DNA from: Oscillospiraceae bacterium
GTDB taxonomy: Bacteria > Bacillota > Clostridia > Oscillospirales > SIG627
Length of the DNA stretch: 64,000 nt
Assembly: GCA_015065085.1 (NCBI GenBank)
Contig: SVQW01000009.1
Coordinates: 1-64,000, forward strand
Direction of reading: 5' to 3'
In this document: positions 53,665 to 63,321 of the stretch, piece by piece
Numbering within the stretch: the stretch's first letter is position 1
Layout: each line of letters begins with the position of its first letter
Notes under the pieces: model-generated
What the model saw: the letters and a program-made list of their open reading frames with translations, nothing else
The model's database searches: none
What the model was told of the DNA's origin: nothing
Made by a program: the position numbers and the translations under genes

Positions 53665-54138
53665 TTATATAGCCTCGTGGTCAGAGGTTTCCGCAATGTT
53701 TTCTCCGGAAATTGAAACATTGGATGGTGTGATAACAAAGGTGCTGTTGGCAACCTTTTTAAGCTTGCCGTTTACGGCATAAGCAACACCGTTCAAAAAG
53801 TCCAGAAGACGTCTTGCAGTCTCCTTGTTGGTTGCTTCAAGATTGAGAAGCACGGTGTTCTTGTTGATAAGATAATCAGCAATCTGAGTGACGCTGTTGT
53901 CCAGCTTTTCGGGACGGATAACCTTCATTTCGATGGAAGTTCCGCTGGTCATGTTAACCTTAGAGGTCTCGATTTCTTCGGCACCGCCTACCTGAGTGCG
54001 CTCGAATGCGTGGTTTGCGGCAGGAGGGGTGAATTCGTCTGTATCGTAGGGGTTTCTCTCGTCGATTATTTCGTCATCTACATCGCTGTCATCATTGTCG
54101 GTGAATAAAAGATTTTTGATTTTGTCGAATGCGCTCAT
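53665..54138 (-). CDS. sepF: Cell division protein SepF
   Basis: 157 residues. The amphipathic start MSAFDKIKNLLF (membrane anchor), an acidic linker, then the SepF fold (KVIRPEKLDNSVTQIADYLI, NTVLLNLEATNKETARRLLD, FLNGVAYAVNGKLKKVANST). It links FtsZ to the membrane. The ATG at 54138 has CGGAGG upstream; the 16 extra residues of a longer reading are not family-like. Confidence 0.94.
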   Translation of the reverse strand: MSAFDKIKNLLFTDNDDSDVDDEIIDERNPYDTDEFTPPAANHAFERTQVGGAEEIETSKVNMTSGTSIEMKVIRPEKLDNSVTQIADYLINKNTVLLNLEATNKETARRLLDFLNGVAYAVNGKLKKVANSTFVITPSNVSISGENIAETSDHEAI

Positions 54139-54160
54139 GGTAATATACCTCCGAGTTTTA

Positions 54161-54856
54161 TTAATTTTCAGCATAATTGCGGGCACCGAAAATGCCCGAA
54201 CCTATTCGAATCATGTTGGAGCCGTAATCCATTGCGGCAATATAATCGTTGGACATTCCGAACGAAAGTACATGAATATATATATTATCTAATTTTTTGC
54301 GCGAAATGTCAATATATAAATCCCTAATTTTCTTCAAATAATAAGACTGTTCATCAAAATTTTTAAAAATTGGCGGTACGAACATCAAACCTTTTACCGA
54401 TATGTTTTCAAACTGTGAAAAAACTTTTAACGTGGCTTCCAGATTTTCGGGACTGACCCCCGACTTTGCTTCTTCGTTTCCGATGTTGACCTCCACCAGA
54501 ATATCCATTACCTTGCCGATGGCCTTGCAGCGTTTGTCTATTTCCTGTGCCAGCGAAAGCCTGTCGACCGACTGTATCATGGATACCTTGTCGACAATGT
54601 ACTTTACCTTGTTGGTCTGAAGAGCACCGATGAAATGTATTTTCACGTTGTCCTTGTTGATGTCATCGTACTTGTCAAGCAGCTCCTGGACCTTGTTTTC
54701 ACCTATATGAGTTATACCACATTCAATAGCGTAATTGATAAGTTCCGGTGAATTCATTTTGGTGGCTGCAAGTAATACTACGTCACGGTCTCCGATTTCA
54801 TTTTTTATTCTGTCGATGTTTTCTTTTATCTGCTTTTTCTTTTCTTCAATGTTCAT
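54161..54856 (-). CDS. YggS-family PLP homeostasis protein
   Basis: 231 residues, PLP-binding TIM barrel. Seen: VVLLAATKMNSPELINYAIE (PLP Lys), GITHIGENKVQELLDKYDDI, IHFIGALQTNKVKYIVDKVS, VEVNIGNEEAKSGVSPENLE, LSFGMSNDYIAAMDYGSNMI, IRIGSGIFG. Overlaps the HlyD-like gene stop by one base. Confidence 0.93.
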   Translation of the reverse strand: MNIEEKKKQIKENIDRIKNEIGDRDVVLLAATKMNSPELINYAIECGITHIGENKVQELLDKYDDINKDNVKIHFIGALQTNKVKYIVDKVSMIQSVDRLSLAQEIDKRCKAIGKVMDILVEVNIGNEEAKSGVSPENLEATLKVFSQFENISVKGLMFVPPIFKNFDEQSYYLKKIRDLYIDISRKKLDNIYIHVLSFGMSNDYIAAMDYGSNMIRIGSGIFGARNYAEN

Positions 54857-56136
54857 CAGTTGACCACCTTTCCGTCGTAAAGCTCTTTTCCTTTTGTGAT
54901 GACGGCGTCATACAACGCCAGATAATCATATGTTGTGTCAATAAGTCCTTGTGCAACCTTCTCTTTGTTTTCGTCTCTGTTTTCGGGTGCCACGGGATTC
55001 ACAAGATAAAACGTATCACTTTCAAAAATCCGCTCTATACGCTTGAAAACCACTTCACTGCCCTTGAGCGCATAAACGCCCTCTTCTTCACCCAGAATGC
55101 GTAGTGCAGACTTGGGAATCTTTAAACCCGTGTAACTTTTTTTAACTATCTGCGCTTCCTGTTGCCTTGTATAATCAAATCCGTCCGGCTCGGAAAGTGT
55201 CTTGAAAACCAATACGGCAGTAGCGCGATCGGTTTGCGTCAGCTTTGCATCAAGACGGAATTCTATGCGTTTGCCGGAGGAGTACGGAAAGATGAGTTCA
55301 TAAGTTTCTCCTTCGTGAAGCTCCATGCAGGAGTTTTTATCCACCTGACATAAAATATACCACCAGAAGTCCGTGATTATCTTTCCTGCGTTATTATTTT
55401 TCAGCGTCTCGTCCGCTTGTGCGGAACGCATTTCTTCAAATGAGTCTACCGACATTTCTTTCAGCTTTTCAGGGGAGAATATATTCTCGTATCCGTCCAC
55501 TGCGGTGGAAAAATACCCACCTTCGGTGGTTACAACAGCACTTTTAAGTCCCGTGAGTGAGTGGGAAAGATTGGTCTTTTCATTTTCAAGCTGCTCGATT
55601 TTCTCCTCGAAACCTTCGGTCTTTTTGGAAAGAATCTGACGTTTGTTCAGTATGGTGAGAAGCTCGTCACCTTTCTGGGCGGATAATCTGAAATCTCTGT
55701 TAAGAGCATTGGCTTTTATGGCTATCAGATTTTCGGTTATCTGCTGATCGATTTTTGAAATGTCCAATATGATGTTGTTTTTGTCTATGGCACTGTCCTC
55801 GAGCACCTTTATTTTCCGCTCTGTTTCAAGTATCTGAGATTGAGTGTCGGCGAGCAGCTCGCTTTCGTAGATATTGGCTACAATCGAATTTTTGGAAACC
55901 TTTTCACCCTCGTCGGCAATGTAGTATGCCACGCCGTCGGTGGGGCGGGGAAGCACTGTTTCGGAGCGAAGTATATAGCCTGTTATGTCAAGCTTCTGCT
56001 CGACGGTAGCCATGCCTATATGCTCTGTACCCACATCGGTGGAAAAAGTGCGCATAAACCATATCCCCACATACAACAGTGCGGCGGCACAGGCTCCGAT
56101 TGCTAAAAGACTTTTTAATGATTTTGAAAATTTCAC
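54856..56136 (-). CDS. HlyD-like membrane fusion protein in the division operon
   Basis: 426 residues: one N-terminal membrane helix (about 8-28), a biotinyl/lipoyl-like beta part (RSETVLPRPTDGVAYYIADE, VSKNSIVANIYESELL), a central coiled coil (about 100-200) and a C-terminal beta-barrel-like domain. The layout is HlyD/AcrA-like, but no ABC or RND partner lies near. The start is GTG 56136, overlapping the miaA stop. Between miaA and yggS-sepF, so it may work with the cell envelope during division; the function is not known. Confidence 0.78.
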   Translation of the reverse strand: MKFSKSLKSLLAIGACAAALLYVGIWFMRTFSTDVGTEHIGMATVEQKLDITGYILRSETVLPRPTDGVAYYIADEGEKVSKNSIVANIYESELLADTQSQILETERKIKVLEDSAIDKNNIILDISKIDQQITENLIAIKANALNRDFRLSAQKGDELLTILNKRQILSKKTEGFEEKIEQLENEKTNLSHSLTGLKSAVVTTEGGYFSTAVDGYENIFSPEKLKEMSVDSFEEMRSAQADETLKNNNAGKIITDFWWYILCQVDKNSCMELHEGETYELIFPYSSGKRIEFRLDAKLTQTDRATAVLVFKTLSEPDGFDYTRQQEAQIVKKSYTGLKIPKSALRILGEEEGVYALKGSEVVFKRIERIFESDTFYLVNPVAPENRDENKEKVAQGLIDTTYDYLALYDAVITKGKELYDGKVVN

Positions 56137-57050
56137 TTGAGAAAACTCCTTACGATTTGCTCTGCGTCTTGTAAATCGCCCTTGTCAACATAAAGTCTTA
56201 CCATGTTTTCGTAACGTCTGAACCAGGTCAGTTGACGCTTGGCGTAATTACGTGTGGATTTCTTGAGAGATTCAACAGCTTGCTCTAATGTTATAACACC
56301 GTCAAAATACGGCTTTAGCTCTTTGTATCCGATAGCCTGATATGCCGTAGGTGAATCTGCAACCTTGAGCGCGTTACGTGCTTCTTGCTCAAGTCCTGCC
56401 TCCAGCATTTTATCCACACGCAGATTTATGCGTTGGTACAGCTTCTCGCGATCCTCGAAAAACAGCCCCAGAATAAGATACTCGTACTCGCTCTTTTTTA
56501 CACGGGACTCTTTTTCATTCTGAGTAAGTGTCTTTCCTGTACAATGATAAAACTCCAGACCGCGTATTATCCGCTTTATGTCATTTGCGTGGAGTCTGGC
56601 AGCACATTCGGGGTCAACGCCGGCAAGCTCATCCAAAAGGACCTGACCGCCGGATAATTCCGCACGTCGGTTTAGCTCGGCACGGTAGTTTTCATCTTCC
56701 GAAAACTCTCCGAATTCCGTGTTGTTTATAAGGCTGTCGATGTAAAGCCCTGTTCCTCCTGCAATAACCGGAATTTTTCCGCGGGAAACTATATCCTTTA
56801 TAGCCGTATCTGCCATGCTTTTGAACTGCGATACGCTGAACGGTTCGCTGGGGTCCACAATGTCAATCAGATGGTGCACAATGCCGTCCATTTCCTGTGC
56901 GGTGGGTTTTGCGGTTGCAATGTCCATGCCTTTGTATATCTGCATAGAGTCGGCTGAGACCACTTCTCCGCCGAACTTTTTGCATATGTCTATGGCAAGG
57001 GATGTTTTTCCGCTTGCAGTGGGTCCCGCAATGATTATTGCCTTATTCAT
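56133..57050 (-). CDS. miaA: tRNA dimethylallyltransferase MiaA
   Basis: 305 residues. P-loop [14 protein letters not shown], then [54 protein letters not shown], the [18 protein letters not shown] stretch and [13 protein letters not shown]. Adds an isopentenyl group to A37 of tRNAs reading UNN codons. Overlaps queA by 8 nt and the HlyD-like gene by 4 nt. Confidence 0.96.
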   Translation of the reverse strand: MNKAIIIAGPTASGKTSLAIDICKKFGGEVVSADSMQIYKGMDIATAKPTAQEMDGIVHHLIDIVDPSEPFSVSQFKSMADTAIKDIVSRGKIPVIAGGTGLYIDSLINNTEFGEFSEDENYRAELNRRAELSGGQVLLDELAGVDPECAARLHANDIKRIIRGLEFYHCTGKTLTQNEKESRVKKSEYEYLILGLFFEDREKLYQRINLRVDKMLEAGLEQEARNALKVADSPTAYQAIGYKELKPYFDGVITLEQAVESLKKSTRNYAKRQLTWFRRYENMVRLYVDKGDLQDAEQIVRSFLK

Positions 57051-58086
57051 GCTCCACCTGCTGTATCAGCATCGCATCGCCAAACGAAAAGAAACGGTAT
57101 TTCTGCTCTACGGCTTCTTTGTACGCCGCCATGGTGTTATCGTAGCCGTACAGTGCGCATACCAGCATTATCAGCGTGCTTTCGGGAAGATGGAAGTTGG
57201 TGATGAGACTGTCTATGACATTGAATTTGTAACCGGGATAGATGAAAATATCCGTGTAACCCGATGATTGCTTTATGCAGCCCTCTTTTGCGAAAGCACC
57301 CTCCAGTGTACGGCAGGAGGTGGTTCCGACGGCGATTACTTTTTTGCCGTTTTTCTTTGTTTCCAGTATCATTCCGGCGGTTTCTTCGGAAAGACTGTAA
57401 AACTCAGAGTGCATTTTGTGTCCTGAAAGATCCTCGGATTTTACGGGGCGGAAAGTCCCCAGGCCTACGTGAAGCATGACGGTTGCGATATTTACACCCT
57501 TCGCACGTATTTTTTCAAGCAGCTCCGGGGTGAAATGAAGTCCTGCGGTAGGTGCTGCGGCAGAACCCTCGGTTTTTGCATAAACCGTCTGATAGCGACT
57601 TTTGTCCCTCAGCTTTTCATGTATGTACGGCGGAAGCGGCATGTTGCCGACCTCGTCCAGGATTTCAAAAAAGGTTTTGGAACGGTCGTAGTCGAATTTT
57701 AGTATTCTGTTTCCGCCTTCGACGGTGTCAAGCACTTCGGCTTTGAGAGTATCTCCGAAATCAAGAACAGTTCCGGGACGGGCTTTTTTGCCGGGACGTG
57801 TGAGCGCCTCCCAGACTCCGTCTGCTTTTTGCTCCAGCAGTACAACCTCGGTGAGCGCACCGCTTTCGCGTTTTGCCCACAGGCGCGCGGGAATAACCTT
57901 GGAATCGTTTATGACAAGCAGATCTCCCGGCTCGAGATATTCGGTTATGTCAAAAAAGTGACGGTGAGTTATTTTTCCGTCGTCACAAACAAGAAGCCTC
58001 GACGAGTCGCGTGGCTCCACCGGTACCTGTGCAATAAGTTCTTCCGGCAGGTAATAATTGTAAGTTGAGCGTTTGAGAAAGTCCAA
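57043..58086 (-). CDS. queA: S-adenosylmethionine:tRNA ribosyltransferase-isomerase QueA
   Basis: 347 residues. Seen: [104 protein letters not shown]. Performs the epoxyqueuosine-forming step of queuosine synthesis. The start is TTG 58086 with GGAAAGGG about 8-12 nt upstream; no earlier ATG fits. First gene of the long minus-strand operon. Confidence 0.95.
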   Translation of the reverse strand: MDFLKRSTYNYYLPEELIAQVPVEPRDSSRLLVCDDGKITHRHFFDITEYLEPGDLLVINDSKVIPARLWAKRESGALTEVVLLEQKADGVWEALTRPGKKARPGTVLDFGDTLKAEVLDTVEGGNRILKFDYDRSKTFFEILDEVGNMPLPPYIHEKLRDKSRYQTVYAKTEGSAAAPTAGLHFTPELLEKIRAKGVNIATVMLHVGLGTFRPVKSEDLSGHKMHSEFYSLSEETAGMILETKKNGKKVIAVGTTSCRTLEGAFAKEGCIKQSSGYTDIFIYPGYKFNVIDSLITNFHLPESTLIMLVCALYGYDNTMAAYKEAVEQKYRFFSFGDAMLIQQVEHE

Positions 58087-58127
58087 AACAGTACCCTTTC
58101 CTATTAAAATAGAAAAAATATTCGATT

Positions 58128-58156
58128 ATTTTAAAAAATATGCGCAAAATTGACAA
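58128..58156 (-). promoter_or_regulatory. Sigma-A promoter of the queA-HAD operon
   Basis: On the minus strand, TTGTCA (plus 58151-58156), a 17-bp spacer, then TAAAAT (plus 58128-58133). Its -35 box is only 7 bp from the -35 box of the divergent dapA promoter. Confidence 0.8.
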
Positions 58157-58163
58157 AAAACAT

Positions 58164-58192
58164 TTGACAAAAATAAAAATTAGTGATAAAAT
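58164..58192 (+). promoter_or_regulatory. Sigma-A promoter of the dapA operon
   Basis: TTGACA at 58164-58169, a 17-bp spacer, then TAAAAT at 58187-58192. It leaves a ~110-nt leader before ATG 58313 that contains a long-loop inverted repeat. Confidence 0.82.
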
Positions 58193-58245
58193 ATAGTGTG
58201 ATTATATTATACACCATAAAGTTTTAATTTTCAACTGTTTTTTTC

Positions 58246-58296
58246 GGATGATAGCAAAATTTTTTATTAACCGCATATAATGTTATCATTCGGACG
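58246..58296 (+). promoter_or_regulatory. Inverted repeat in the dapA leader
   Basis: CGGATGATA (58246-58254) can pair with TATCATTCG about 30 nt later, one G-T pair included, and lies just before the ribosome site CGGAAAGGA. It does not fit the lysine riboswitch in size or sequence. It may be a small attenuator-like element or a protein site; evidence is thin. Confidence 0.35.
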
Positions 58297-58312
58297 GAAA
58301 GGACCATGATTT

Positions 58313-59200
58313 ATGAAGAAAACTGTTTTTCGCGGAGCAGCTACCGCACTTATCACACCCTTCAAGGACGGAAAGATAGATTACGAATCTTTTGGACGCC
58401 TCATAGATTTTCAGATAGACGGCGGAATTGATGCACTTGTAGTTTGCGGAACTACCGGCGAACCATCCACGCTGGATGATGCCGAACACATCAACGCAAT
58501 GGAATACTGCATTCAGCGTACCGCAGGACGTGTTCCCGTGCTTTGCGGAACCGGAAGTAACGATACTGCATATGCGATATCTCTCTCTAAGAGAGCATGC
58601 GAAATGGGCGCAGATGCACTTCTTATGGTGACACCATACTACAATAAAACCAGTCAGCGCGGTCTTGTAAAGCATTTCAATGCGGTTGCTGACAGTGTTG
58701 ATAAGCCCATTATCGTTTACAATGTTCCCGGCCGTACGGGTCTTTGCATAAAGCCTGAGACTTATGCCGAGCTTGCAAAGCACCCCAACATAGTTGCTTT
58801 TAAGGAAGCGGGCGGAGATATGTCGGCTATTGCCCACACCATGGCGCTGTGCGGTGACGAGCTTACGTTGTATTCGGGAAATGACGACCAGATCGTCCCC
58901 ATAATGTCTTTGGGAGGAAGCGGCGTTATTTCCGTGCTGTCTAACCTTATTCCCCGCGAGGTACATAATATCTGTGCACTCTTTGAACAGGGTAAAACCA
59001 AAGAAAGCCTTAAGCTTCAGCTTAAGTACCATGATCTTATTTCTGCACTGTTCTGCGAAGTAAATCCCATTCCCGTAAAGGCGGCTATGGCACTCATGGG
59101 ATATTGCAACGGTGAGCTTCGTCTGCCTTTGTGCGAAATGGAAGAAAAGAATGCGGCTAAGCTTGCATCCATAATGAAAGAACTCGGAATTATAAAATAA
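58313..59200 (+). CDS. dapA: 4-hydroxy-tetrahydrodipicolinate synthase DapA
   Basis: 295 residues. Seen: GAATALITPFKDGKIDYESF, VVCGTTGEPSTLDDAEH, VPVLCGTGSNDT, LLMVTPYYNKTSQRGLVKHF, IIVYNVPGRTG (Tyr), NIVAFKEAGGDMS (Schiff-base Lys), LYSGNDDQIVPIMSLGGSGV. Condenses pyruvate and aspartate semialdehyde for lysine and diaminopimelate. ATG with GGAAAGGA; dapB follows after 24 nt. Confidence 0.97.
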   Translation: MKKTVFRGAATALITPFKDGKIDYESFGRLIDFQIDGGIDALVVCGTTGEPSTLDDAEHINAMEYCIQRTAGRVPVLCGTGSNDTAYAISLSKRACEMGADALLMVTPYYNKTSQRGLVKHFNAVADSVDKPIIVYNVPGRTGLCIKPETYAELAKHPNIVAFKEAGGDMSAIAHTMALCGDELTLYSGNDDQIVPIMSLGGSGVISVLSNLIPREVHNICALFEQGKTKESLKLQLKYHDLISALFCEVNPIPVKAAMALMGYCNGELRLPLCEMEEKNAAKLASIMKELGIIK

Positions 59201-59224
59201 TATATTACCCCGAAAGGTATCGAA

Positions 59225-59983
59225 ATGACAAATATTATTCTCACAGGCGCGTTGGGCAGAATGGGAAGATTTATCACTGCCAAGGTTGCCGAACTCGATG
59301 ATTTCAACATAACCGCGGCAGTCGATATTACTACGGACGCCGGTTACCCGTATCCGTTGTACTCTTCTTTAAAGTGTATCCCTTCGCCTGACGGTATTAT
59401 TATTGATTTTTCAAATCATGCTCTTACAAATGAACTTCTTGATTTTGCTGTCACAAACAACCTTCCGTGTGTAATTTCCACCACGGGACACACCGAGGAG
59501 GAAAAGCAGAATATATATGCAGCTTCCGAAAAAATTCCGGTTTTCTATTCGTACAATATGTCTATCGGTATAAATCTCATCACCGAGCTTTCCAAAAAGG
59601 CGGCGGCTCTTCTGGGCACGAACTTCGACATCGAAATCGTAGAAAAGCATCATAACAAAAAGCTGGATGCTCCCAGCGGCACTGCACTTATGATCGCCGA
59701 CGGAATAAGTGAGGTTATGGACGAAAAGCCGGAATACGTGTTTGACAGATTCTCCGTCCGTAAGGAAAGAAGCAAAAATGAAATAGGCTTTTCTTCTGTG
59801 CGCGGCGGAACCATTGTGGGCGAACATGACGTTATTTTCGCCGGATACAACGAGGTAATAACATTGTCTCACCATGCCGCATCCCGTGAGGTTTTTGCGA
59901 TGGGTGCAATACGCGCGGCTGAATTTCTTGCCGGAAAGCCTGCGGGAATGTATAATATGAAAAATCTGATTGGAAACATATGA
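59225..59983 (+). CDS. dapB: 4-hydroxy-tetrahydrodipicolinate reductase DapB
   Basis: 252 residues. Rossmann motif GALGRMGRFI, the DFSNHALTNELLDFAV strand, ISTTGHTEEE, YSYNMSIGINLITELSKKAA, and the substrate site EKHHNKKLDAPSGTALMIAD. Second step toward diaminopimelate. Ends overlapping the next start (ATGATG/TGA). Confidence 0.96.
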   Translation: MTNIILTGALGRMGRFITAKVAELDDFNITAAVDITTDAGYPYPLYSSLKCIPSPDGIIIDFSNHALTNELLDFAVTNNLPCVISTTGHTEEEKQNIYAASEKIPVFYSYNMSIGINLITELSKKAAALLGTNFDIEIVEKHHNKKLDAPSGTALMIADGISEVMDEKPEYVFDRFSVRKERSKNEIGFSSVRGGTIVGEHDVIFAGYNEVITLSHHAASREVFAMGAIRAAEFLAGKPAGMYNMKNLIGNI

Positions 59984-60849
59984 TGGAAAAAAAAGACAAG
60001 AAATTTTCGAAATTTCCCCGCGACAATGGTCATTCCCCCAAAAAGCGCGATGACCGCTTCGACGGTAACAGACGTGACACACGTCGTAATTTTGATGATC
60101 AGCCCCGCGAGGAGCTCTCCGAAAGCGGTATAGTGGCGGGACGAAACGCCGTGCGTGAGCTTTTGAAAAGCGGAAGGGATATAGATAAGATATTCACTCA
60201 GGCGGGTGAGCGCGAGGGTTCGATTGTAGTTCTTGCGGCGGAAGCAATTTCACGCGGAATACCGGTTGTGGAAACAGAAAAAAGCAAGCTCGATGCACTT
60301 TCTGGCTTTACTTCCCATCAGGGTATAGTAGCCATGGCGGCGTTCAAGGGCTACTCCACCATAGATGAAATACTTGCCATTGCCCGGGAACGTGGTGAAA
60401 AACCCTTTGTTGTCATAGCGGACGAAATATGCGATCCGAATAATCTGGGCGCTCTGATACGTTGCTGCGAGGGTGCCGGTGTACACGGGATTATTATTCC
60501 AAAGCGCCGTAGTGTGGGACTCAGTCCTGCCGTTGCCAAGGCTTCCGCGGGGGCGGTTGAACACATGGCTGTTGCCAAAGTGACAAACATAAATTCCGCT
60601 GTGGAGGAGCTTAAGCAGAAAGGACTGTGGATAATGGCATGCGAAGCCGACGGACAGCCTTATGATGAAATGGATTACGATATTCCGCTGTGCATCATCA
60701 TGGGAAGTGAGGAAAACGGTATATCCAAGCAGGTAATCAAAAACTCCGATTATGTAATATCCCTGCCCATGAAGGGAAAGATAAATTCGCTTAATGTTTC
60801 CTGCGCCGCGGCAGCAGTGCTTTACAGAGTAGTGAGCGGCAGAAAATAA
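59980..60849 (+). CDS. SpoU/TrmH-family RNA 2'-O-methyltransferase (RlmB-like)
   Basis: 289 residues. A basic, unstructured N-terminus (about 1-45, many Lys/Arg/Asp), an SpoU substrate-binding domain (GIVAGRNAVRELLKSGRD, SGFTSHQGIVAMA), then the knotted SAM domain (ADEICDPNNLGALIRCCEGA, IIPKRRSVGLSPAVAKASAG, IIMGSEENGISK, INSLNVSCAAAAVLYRVV). The rRNA or tRNA target is not certain; RlmB (G2251 of 23S) is the nearest. Overlaps dapB by 4 nt. Confidence 0.9.
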   Translation: MMEKKDKKFSKFPRDNGHSPKKRDDRFDGNRRDTRRNFDDQPREELSESGIVAGRNAVRELLKSGRDIDKIFTQAGEREGSIVVLAAEAISRGIPVVETEKSKLDALSGFTSHQGIVAMAAFKGYSTIDEILAIARERGEKPFVVIADEICDPNNLGALIRCCEGAGVHGIIIPKRRSVGLSPAVAKASAGAVEHMAVAKVTNINSAVEELKQKGLWIMACEADGQPYDEMDYDIPLCIIMGSEENGISKQVIKNSDYVISLPMKGKINSLNVSCAAAAVLYRVVSGRK

Positions 60850-60869
60850 AATAAGAGGAAGGATAAGTT

Positions 60870-63218
60870 ATGGCAAATGTTTATAAAATAAGCAAGGATC
60901 CACAAGGCTTGTTTAAAAAGCCACCGACATATTTCTTTCGCAATTATAAAGGCGGTCGCGCAACGGAAAATGACCTCTCTGTGCAAGACAACGGCGTCGC
61001 TCTGACAAATGCTTCTTTGGCTGATAATTTGCGCACCAAGGATGTTGACGATCTTGTAAGTGTAGCGCGCGAGGATGAAACCGGAATACCCGATGACGGA
61101 ACCGTTATTTACGGGATTACCAGCACTCCTCCCGAAAAGGTTGTAAAGCCTGGAAAGGTTACAACCGGACGCGAGCTTGATGAAACTGACATGCTCATGA
61201 TGAAGACTTTTGCCTCCGATGAAGCGCAACCGGATGATGGCGAGCATGATGCTGACACAAAACGCAAAAAAAGGCGCGGCGAAAAACTCAGAAGCACCAT
61301 ACAGGTGGATGAGGATATACGCTCGCTTTACGATGCTGAGGAAGAAGAAAAAGAAGTCAAGCTTCCTGAGGAAAAAACATCCTCTATCCCCGGCGAGGTT
61401 GACCACGGACCGTTGCTTTTTGATGACGATGACGACAATCCTTACAATGATGAGGATGACGAAGCGGCTGAAACATATGATAACGACGAATATGACGAGC
61501 CTGACATAGGTGAATATACCGATCCCGAGGATGCAGATAAGTTCAAGCAGCATTACCGAACCAAGTCTCTTGTCGACTTGCTGTTGGGTGTAGGTGCTGT
61601 AATAGCTCTGTTTGCATTGCTTTACATAGAAAGCTTTTCATTTATGCCTTCTTTACCGCGCCCTGCTTTTCTTAAGCCCGAGAATTTCCGTCTTGTGCTT
61701 ATATTGGTGGATATTCAACTTCTGGTTATCGCAGGAGCTTTGGTTTATGAAAGCATAATAGATGGCGCGAAAGCGTTGTTTTCGGGAAACCCAAATCGTA
61801 ACACGGTTACTGTAAGTGCAATTTTTGTGTGCCTCTTGCATGCAGTTTTTATGTGCTTCACTTCAAATGCAGAAACCCTTTCGCTCTATTCTTCCGTCGG
61901 TGCACTGTTCGCGGTTATAAGCGCGTTTTCCAACGCGATGGAGAATAAACGCAATCTTTGCACATTCAATATTATTTCCGGCGAACAGGTGAAATTTGTT
62001 GCCGAAAAGACTGACGGCTCGGATGGCGAGCTTAATGAGTTGGGCGATTATCTGCCACAGGATCCTGATATTTTTTCGCTTAAAAAGGCGAAATTTGTCG
62101 ATGACGCAGTGAGAAATATCAAAACCCCCGCAAGAGCAGAACAGAATTGCAAAATCATCATTCCGCTGGCGCTTATTGCAGCTGTCGTTTACGCGGTTAT
62201 TACCTATTTCGTTTCCTATGATTTAAACAAATGTATAAACGCTTTCACCGTGATGAGCCTTGTTGCTTTGCCGGCTTCCTCGCTTATTTATATAGCACTT
62301 CCGTACTTGGTTGAAAGTCTTAAGATAGCTAAGCGTGGATGTGCGGTTATCGGCGGAGATTCTTTCGAGGAATACAGCTATGCGTCCGTTGTTTCCTTCA
62401 ACGACGTAGAGGTGCTTCCTTCCCGCGGTATAAAGGTTACCAGTGTGAGAACCTATGGCGAGCATCGTATTGATCACACGCTCATGTATGCCGCACGTGT
62501 TTTTAAAACGGTTGGCGGACCGTTGGCGAGTGTTTTTGAAAATTACATAAAGAACGCTGTGGATGAAATTTCGCCTGTGGAAATAATTTCCATCGAACAC
62601 GACGGTATCAGCGCTGTTGTGGACGGTACCGAGGTGTTTATCGGTAAGAAAAATTTCATGCTGGCATATAACTTCGGTTTTGTCAAGGACAGCATGGATG
62701 ATGCTTTTGAAAACTCCATAGGTCGCATAATGTACATGACTATCGGCGATAATATTGCTGCTAAGTTCTATATTAAGTATTCCATTTATAAAGGCTTTGA
62801 AAAGCTTCTTACCAATCTTGAAAAAGTAGGTATATGCGTAGGCATCAAGACCTGTGATCCCAATATTGATGATATGCTTCTCAAAAAGCTTCTCAGACGT
62901 AAGGAATTCCCCGTAAGAATAATCAAATCCGAAGCCCCCCTTCCGTCAGACGATGTCCTTCCCAATGCTTCTTCGGGCATAGTTTGCACATCAAATGCGT
63001 TTAATATGCTCAGAGCATTCCTCAGCTGTGATAAGCTTGCAAAGAATGTTTCCCTCAATATAGGAACAAAGTTTATTGCAATGTTCCTGGCATTTGCAAT
63101 TATTGCATTTTTGTCTGTAATAAATGGCGGCGATATTTCCGGAATTACACCGCAGTTTATAATAATATATCAGCTTTTGTGGTTGATGCCTTGCATAGCT
63201 ACTGCACTTCTGGGATAA
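60870..63218 (+). CDS. Pseudo-P-type ATPase-like membrane protein with acidic N-terminus
   Basis: 782 residues. Residues 1-230 are soluble and very acidic (FDDDDDNPYNDEDDEAAETY and more). The rest follows the P1B-ATPase plan: helices at about 232-255, 271-292, 310-330, 336-353, 428-452 and 456-484, then a soluble part, then two helices at about 732-782. The helix-6 stretch reads SLVALPASSLIYIALPYLVE where CPC or a similar metal motif is expected, and SLKIAKRGCAVIGGDSFEEY matches the region before the phosphorylation site. But DKTGT is replaced by N511-D512-V-E-V, and no TGES or GDGxND motif is found. The A domain is cut to a short loop. So it should not hydrolyse ATP in the usual way. It may be a regulator, sensor or structural relic. 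It follows the rRNA methyltransferase by 20 nt in the same operon. Confidence 0.8.
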   Translation: MANVYKISKDPQGLFKKPPTYFFRNYKGGRATENDLSVQDNGVALTNASLADNLRTKDVDDLVSVAREDETGIPDDGTVIYGITSTPPEKVVKPGKVTTGRELDETDMLMMKTFASDEAQPDDGEHDADTKRKKRRGEKLRSTIQVDEDIRSLYDAEEEEKEVKLPEEKTSSIPGEVDHGPLLFDDDDDNPYNDEDDEAAETYDNDEYDEPDIGEYTDPEDADKFKQHYRTKSLVDLLLGVGAVIALFALLYIESFSFMPSLPRPAFLKPENFRLVLILVDIQLLVIAGALVYESIIDGAKALFSGNPNRNTVTVSAIFVCLLHAVFMCFTSNAETLSLYSSVGALFAVISAFSNAMENKRNLCTFNIISGEQVKFVAEKTDGSDGELNELGDYLPQDPDIFSLKKAKFVDDAVRNIKTPARAEQNCKIIIPLALIAAVVYAVITYFVSYDLNKCINAFTVMSLVALPASSLIYIALPYLVESLKIAKRGCAVIGGDSFEEYSYASVVSFNDVEVLPSRGIKVTSVRTYGEHRIDHTLMYAARVFKTVGGPLASVFENYIKNAVDEISPVEIISIEHDGISAVVDGTEVFIGKKNFMLAYNFGFVKDSMDDAFENSIGRIMYMTIGDNIAAKFYIKYSIYKGFEKLLTNLEKVGICVGIKTCDPNIDDMLLKKLLRRKEFPVRIIKSEAPLPSDDVLPNASSGIVCTSNAFNMLRAFLSCDKLAKNVSLNIGTKFIAMFLAFAIIAFLSVINGGDISGITPQFIIIYQLLWLMPCIATALLG

Positions 63219-63321
63219 GTTTGTATAAAGTGGGAGGAACTTGCTTTTAAAGTTTCTCCCCGATACTTTTACATACAGGGTTGTTATCCGAATGCTCCGG
63301 ACAGTATGGCGAGGTGATAAT

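Noticed and set aside
58200..58312. Lysine riboswitch before dapA
   Set aside because: The leader is only ~110 nt and lacks the L-box helices; only a simple inverted repeat is present.
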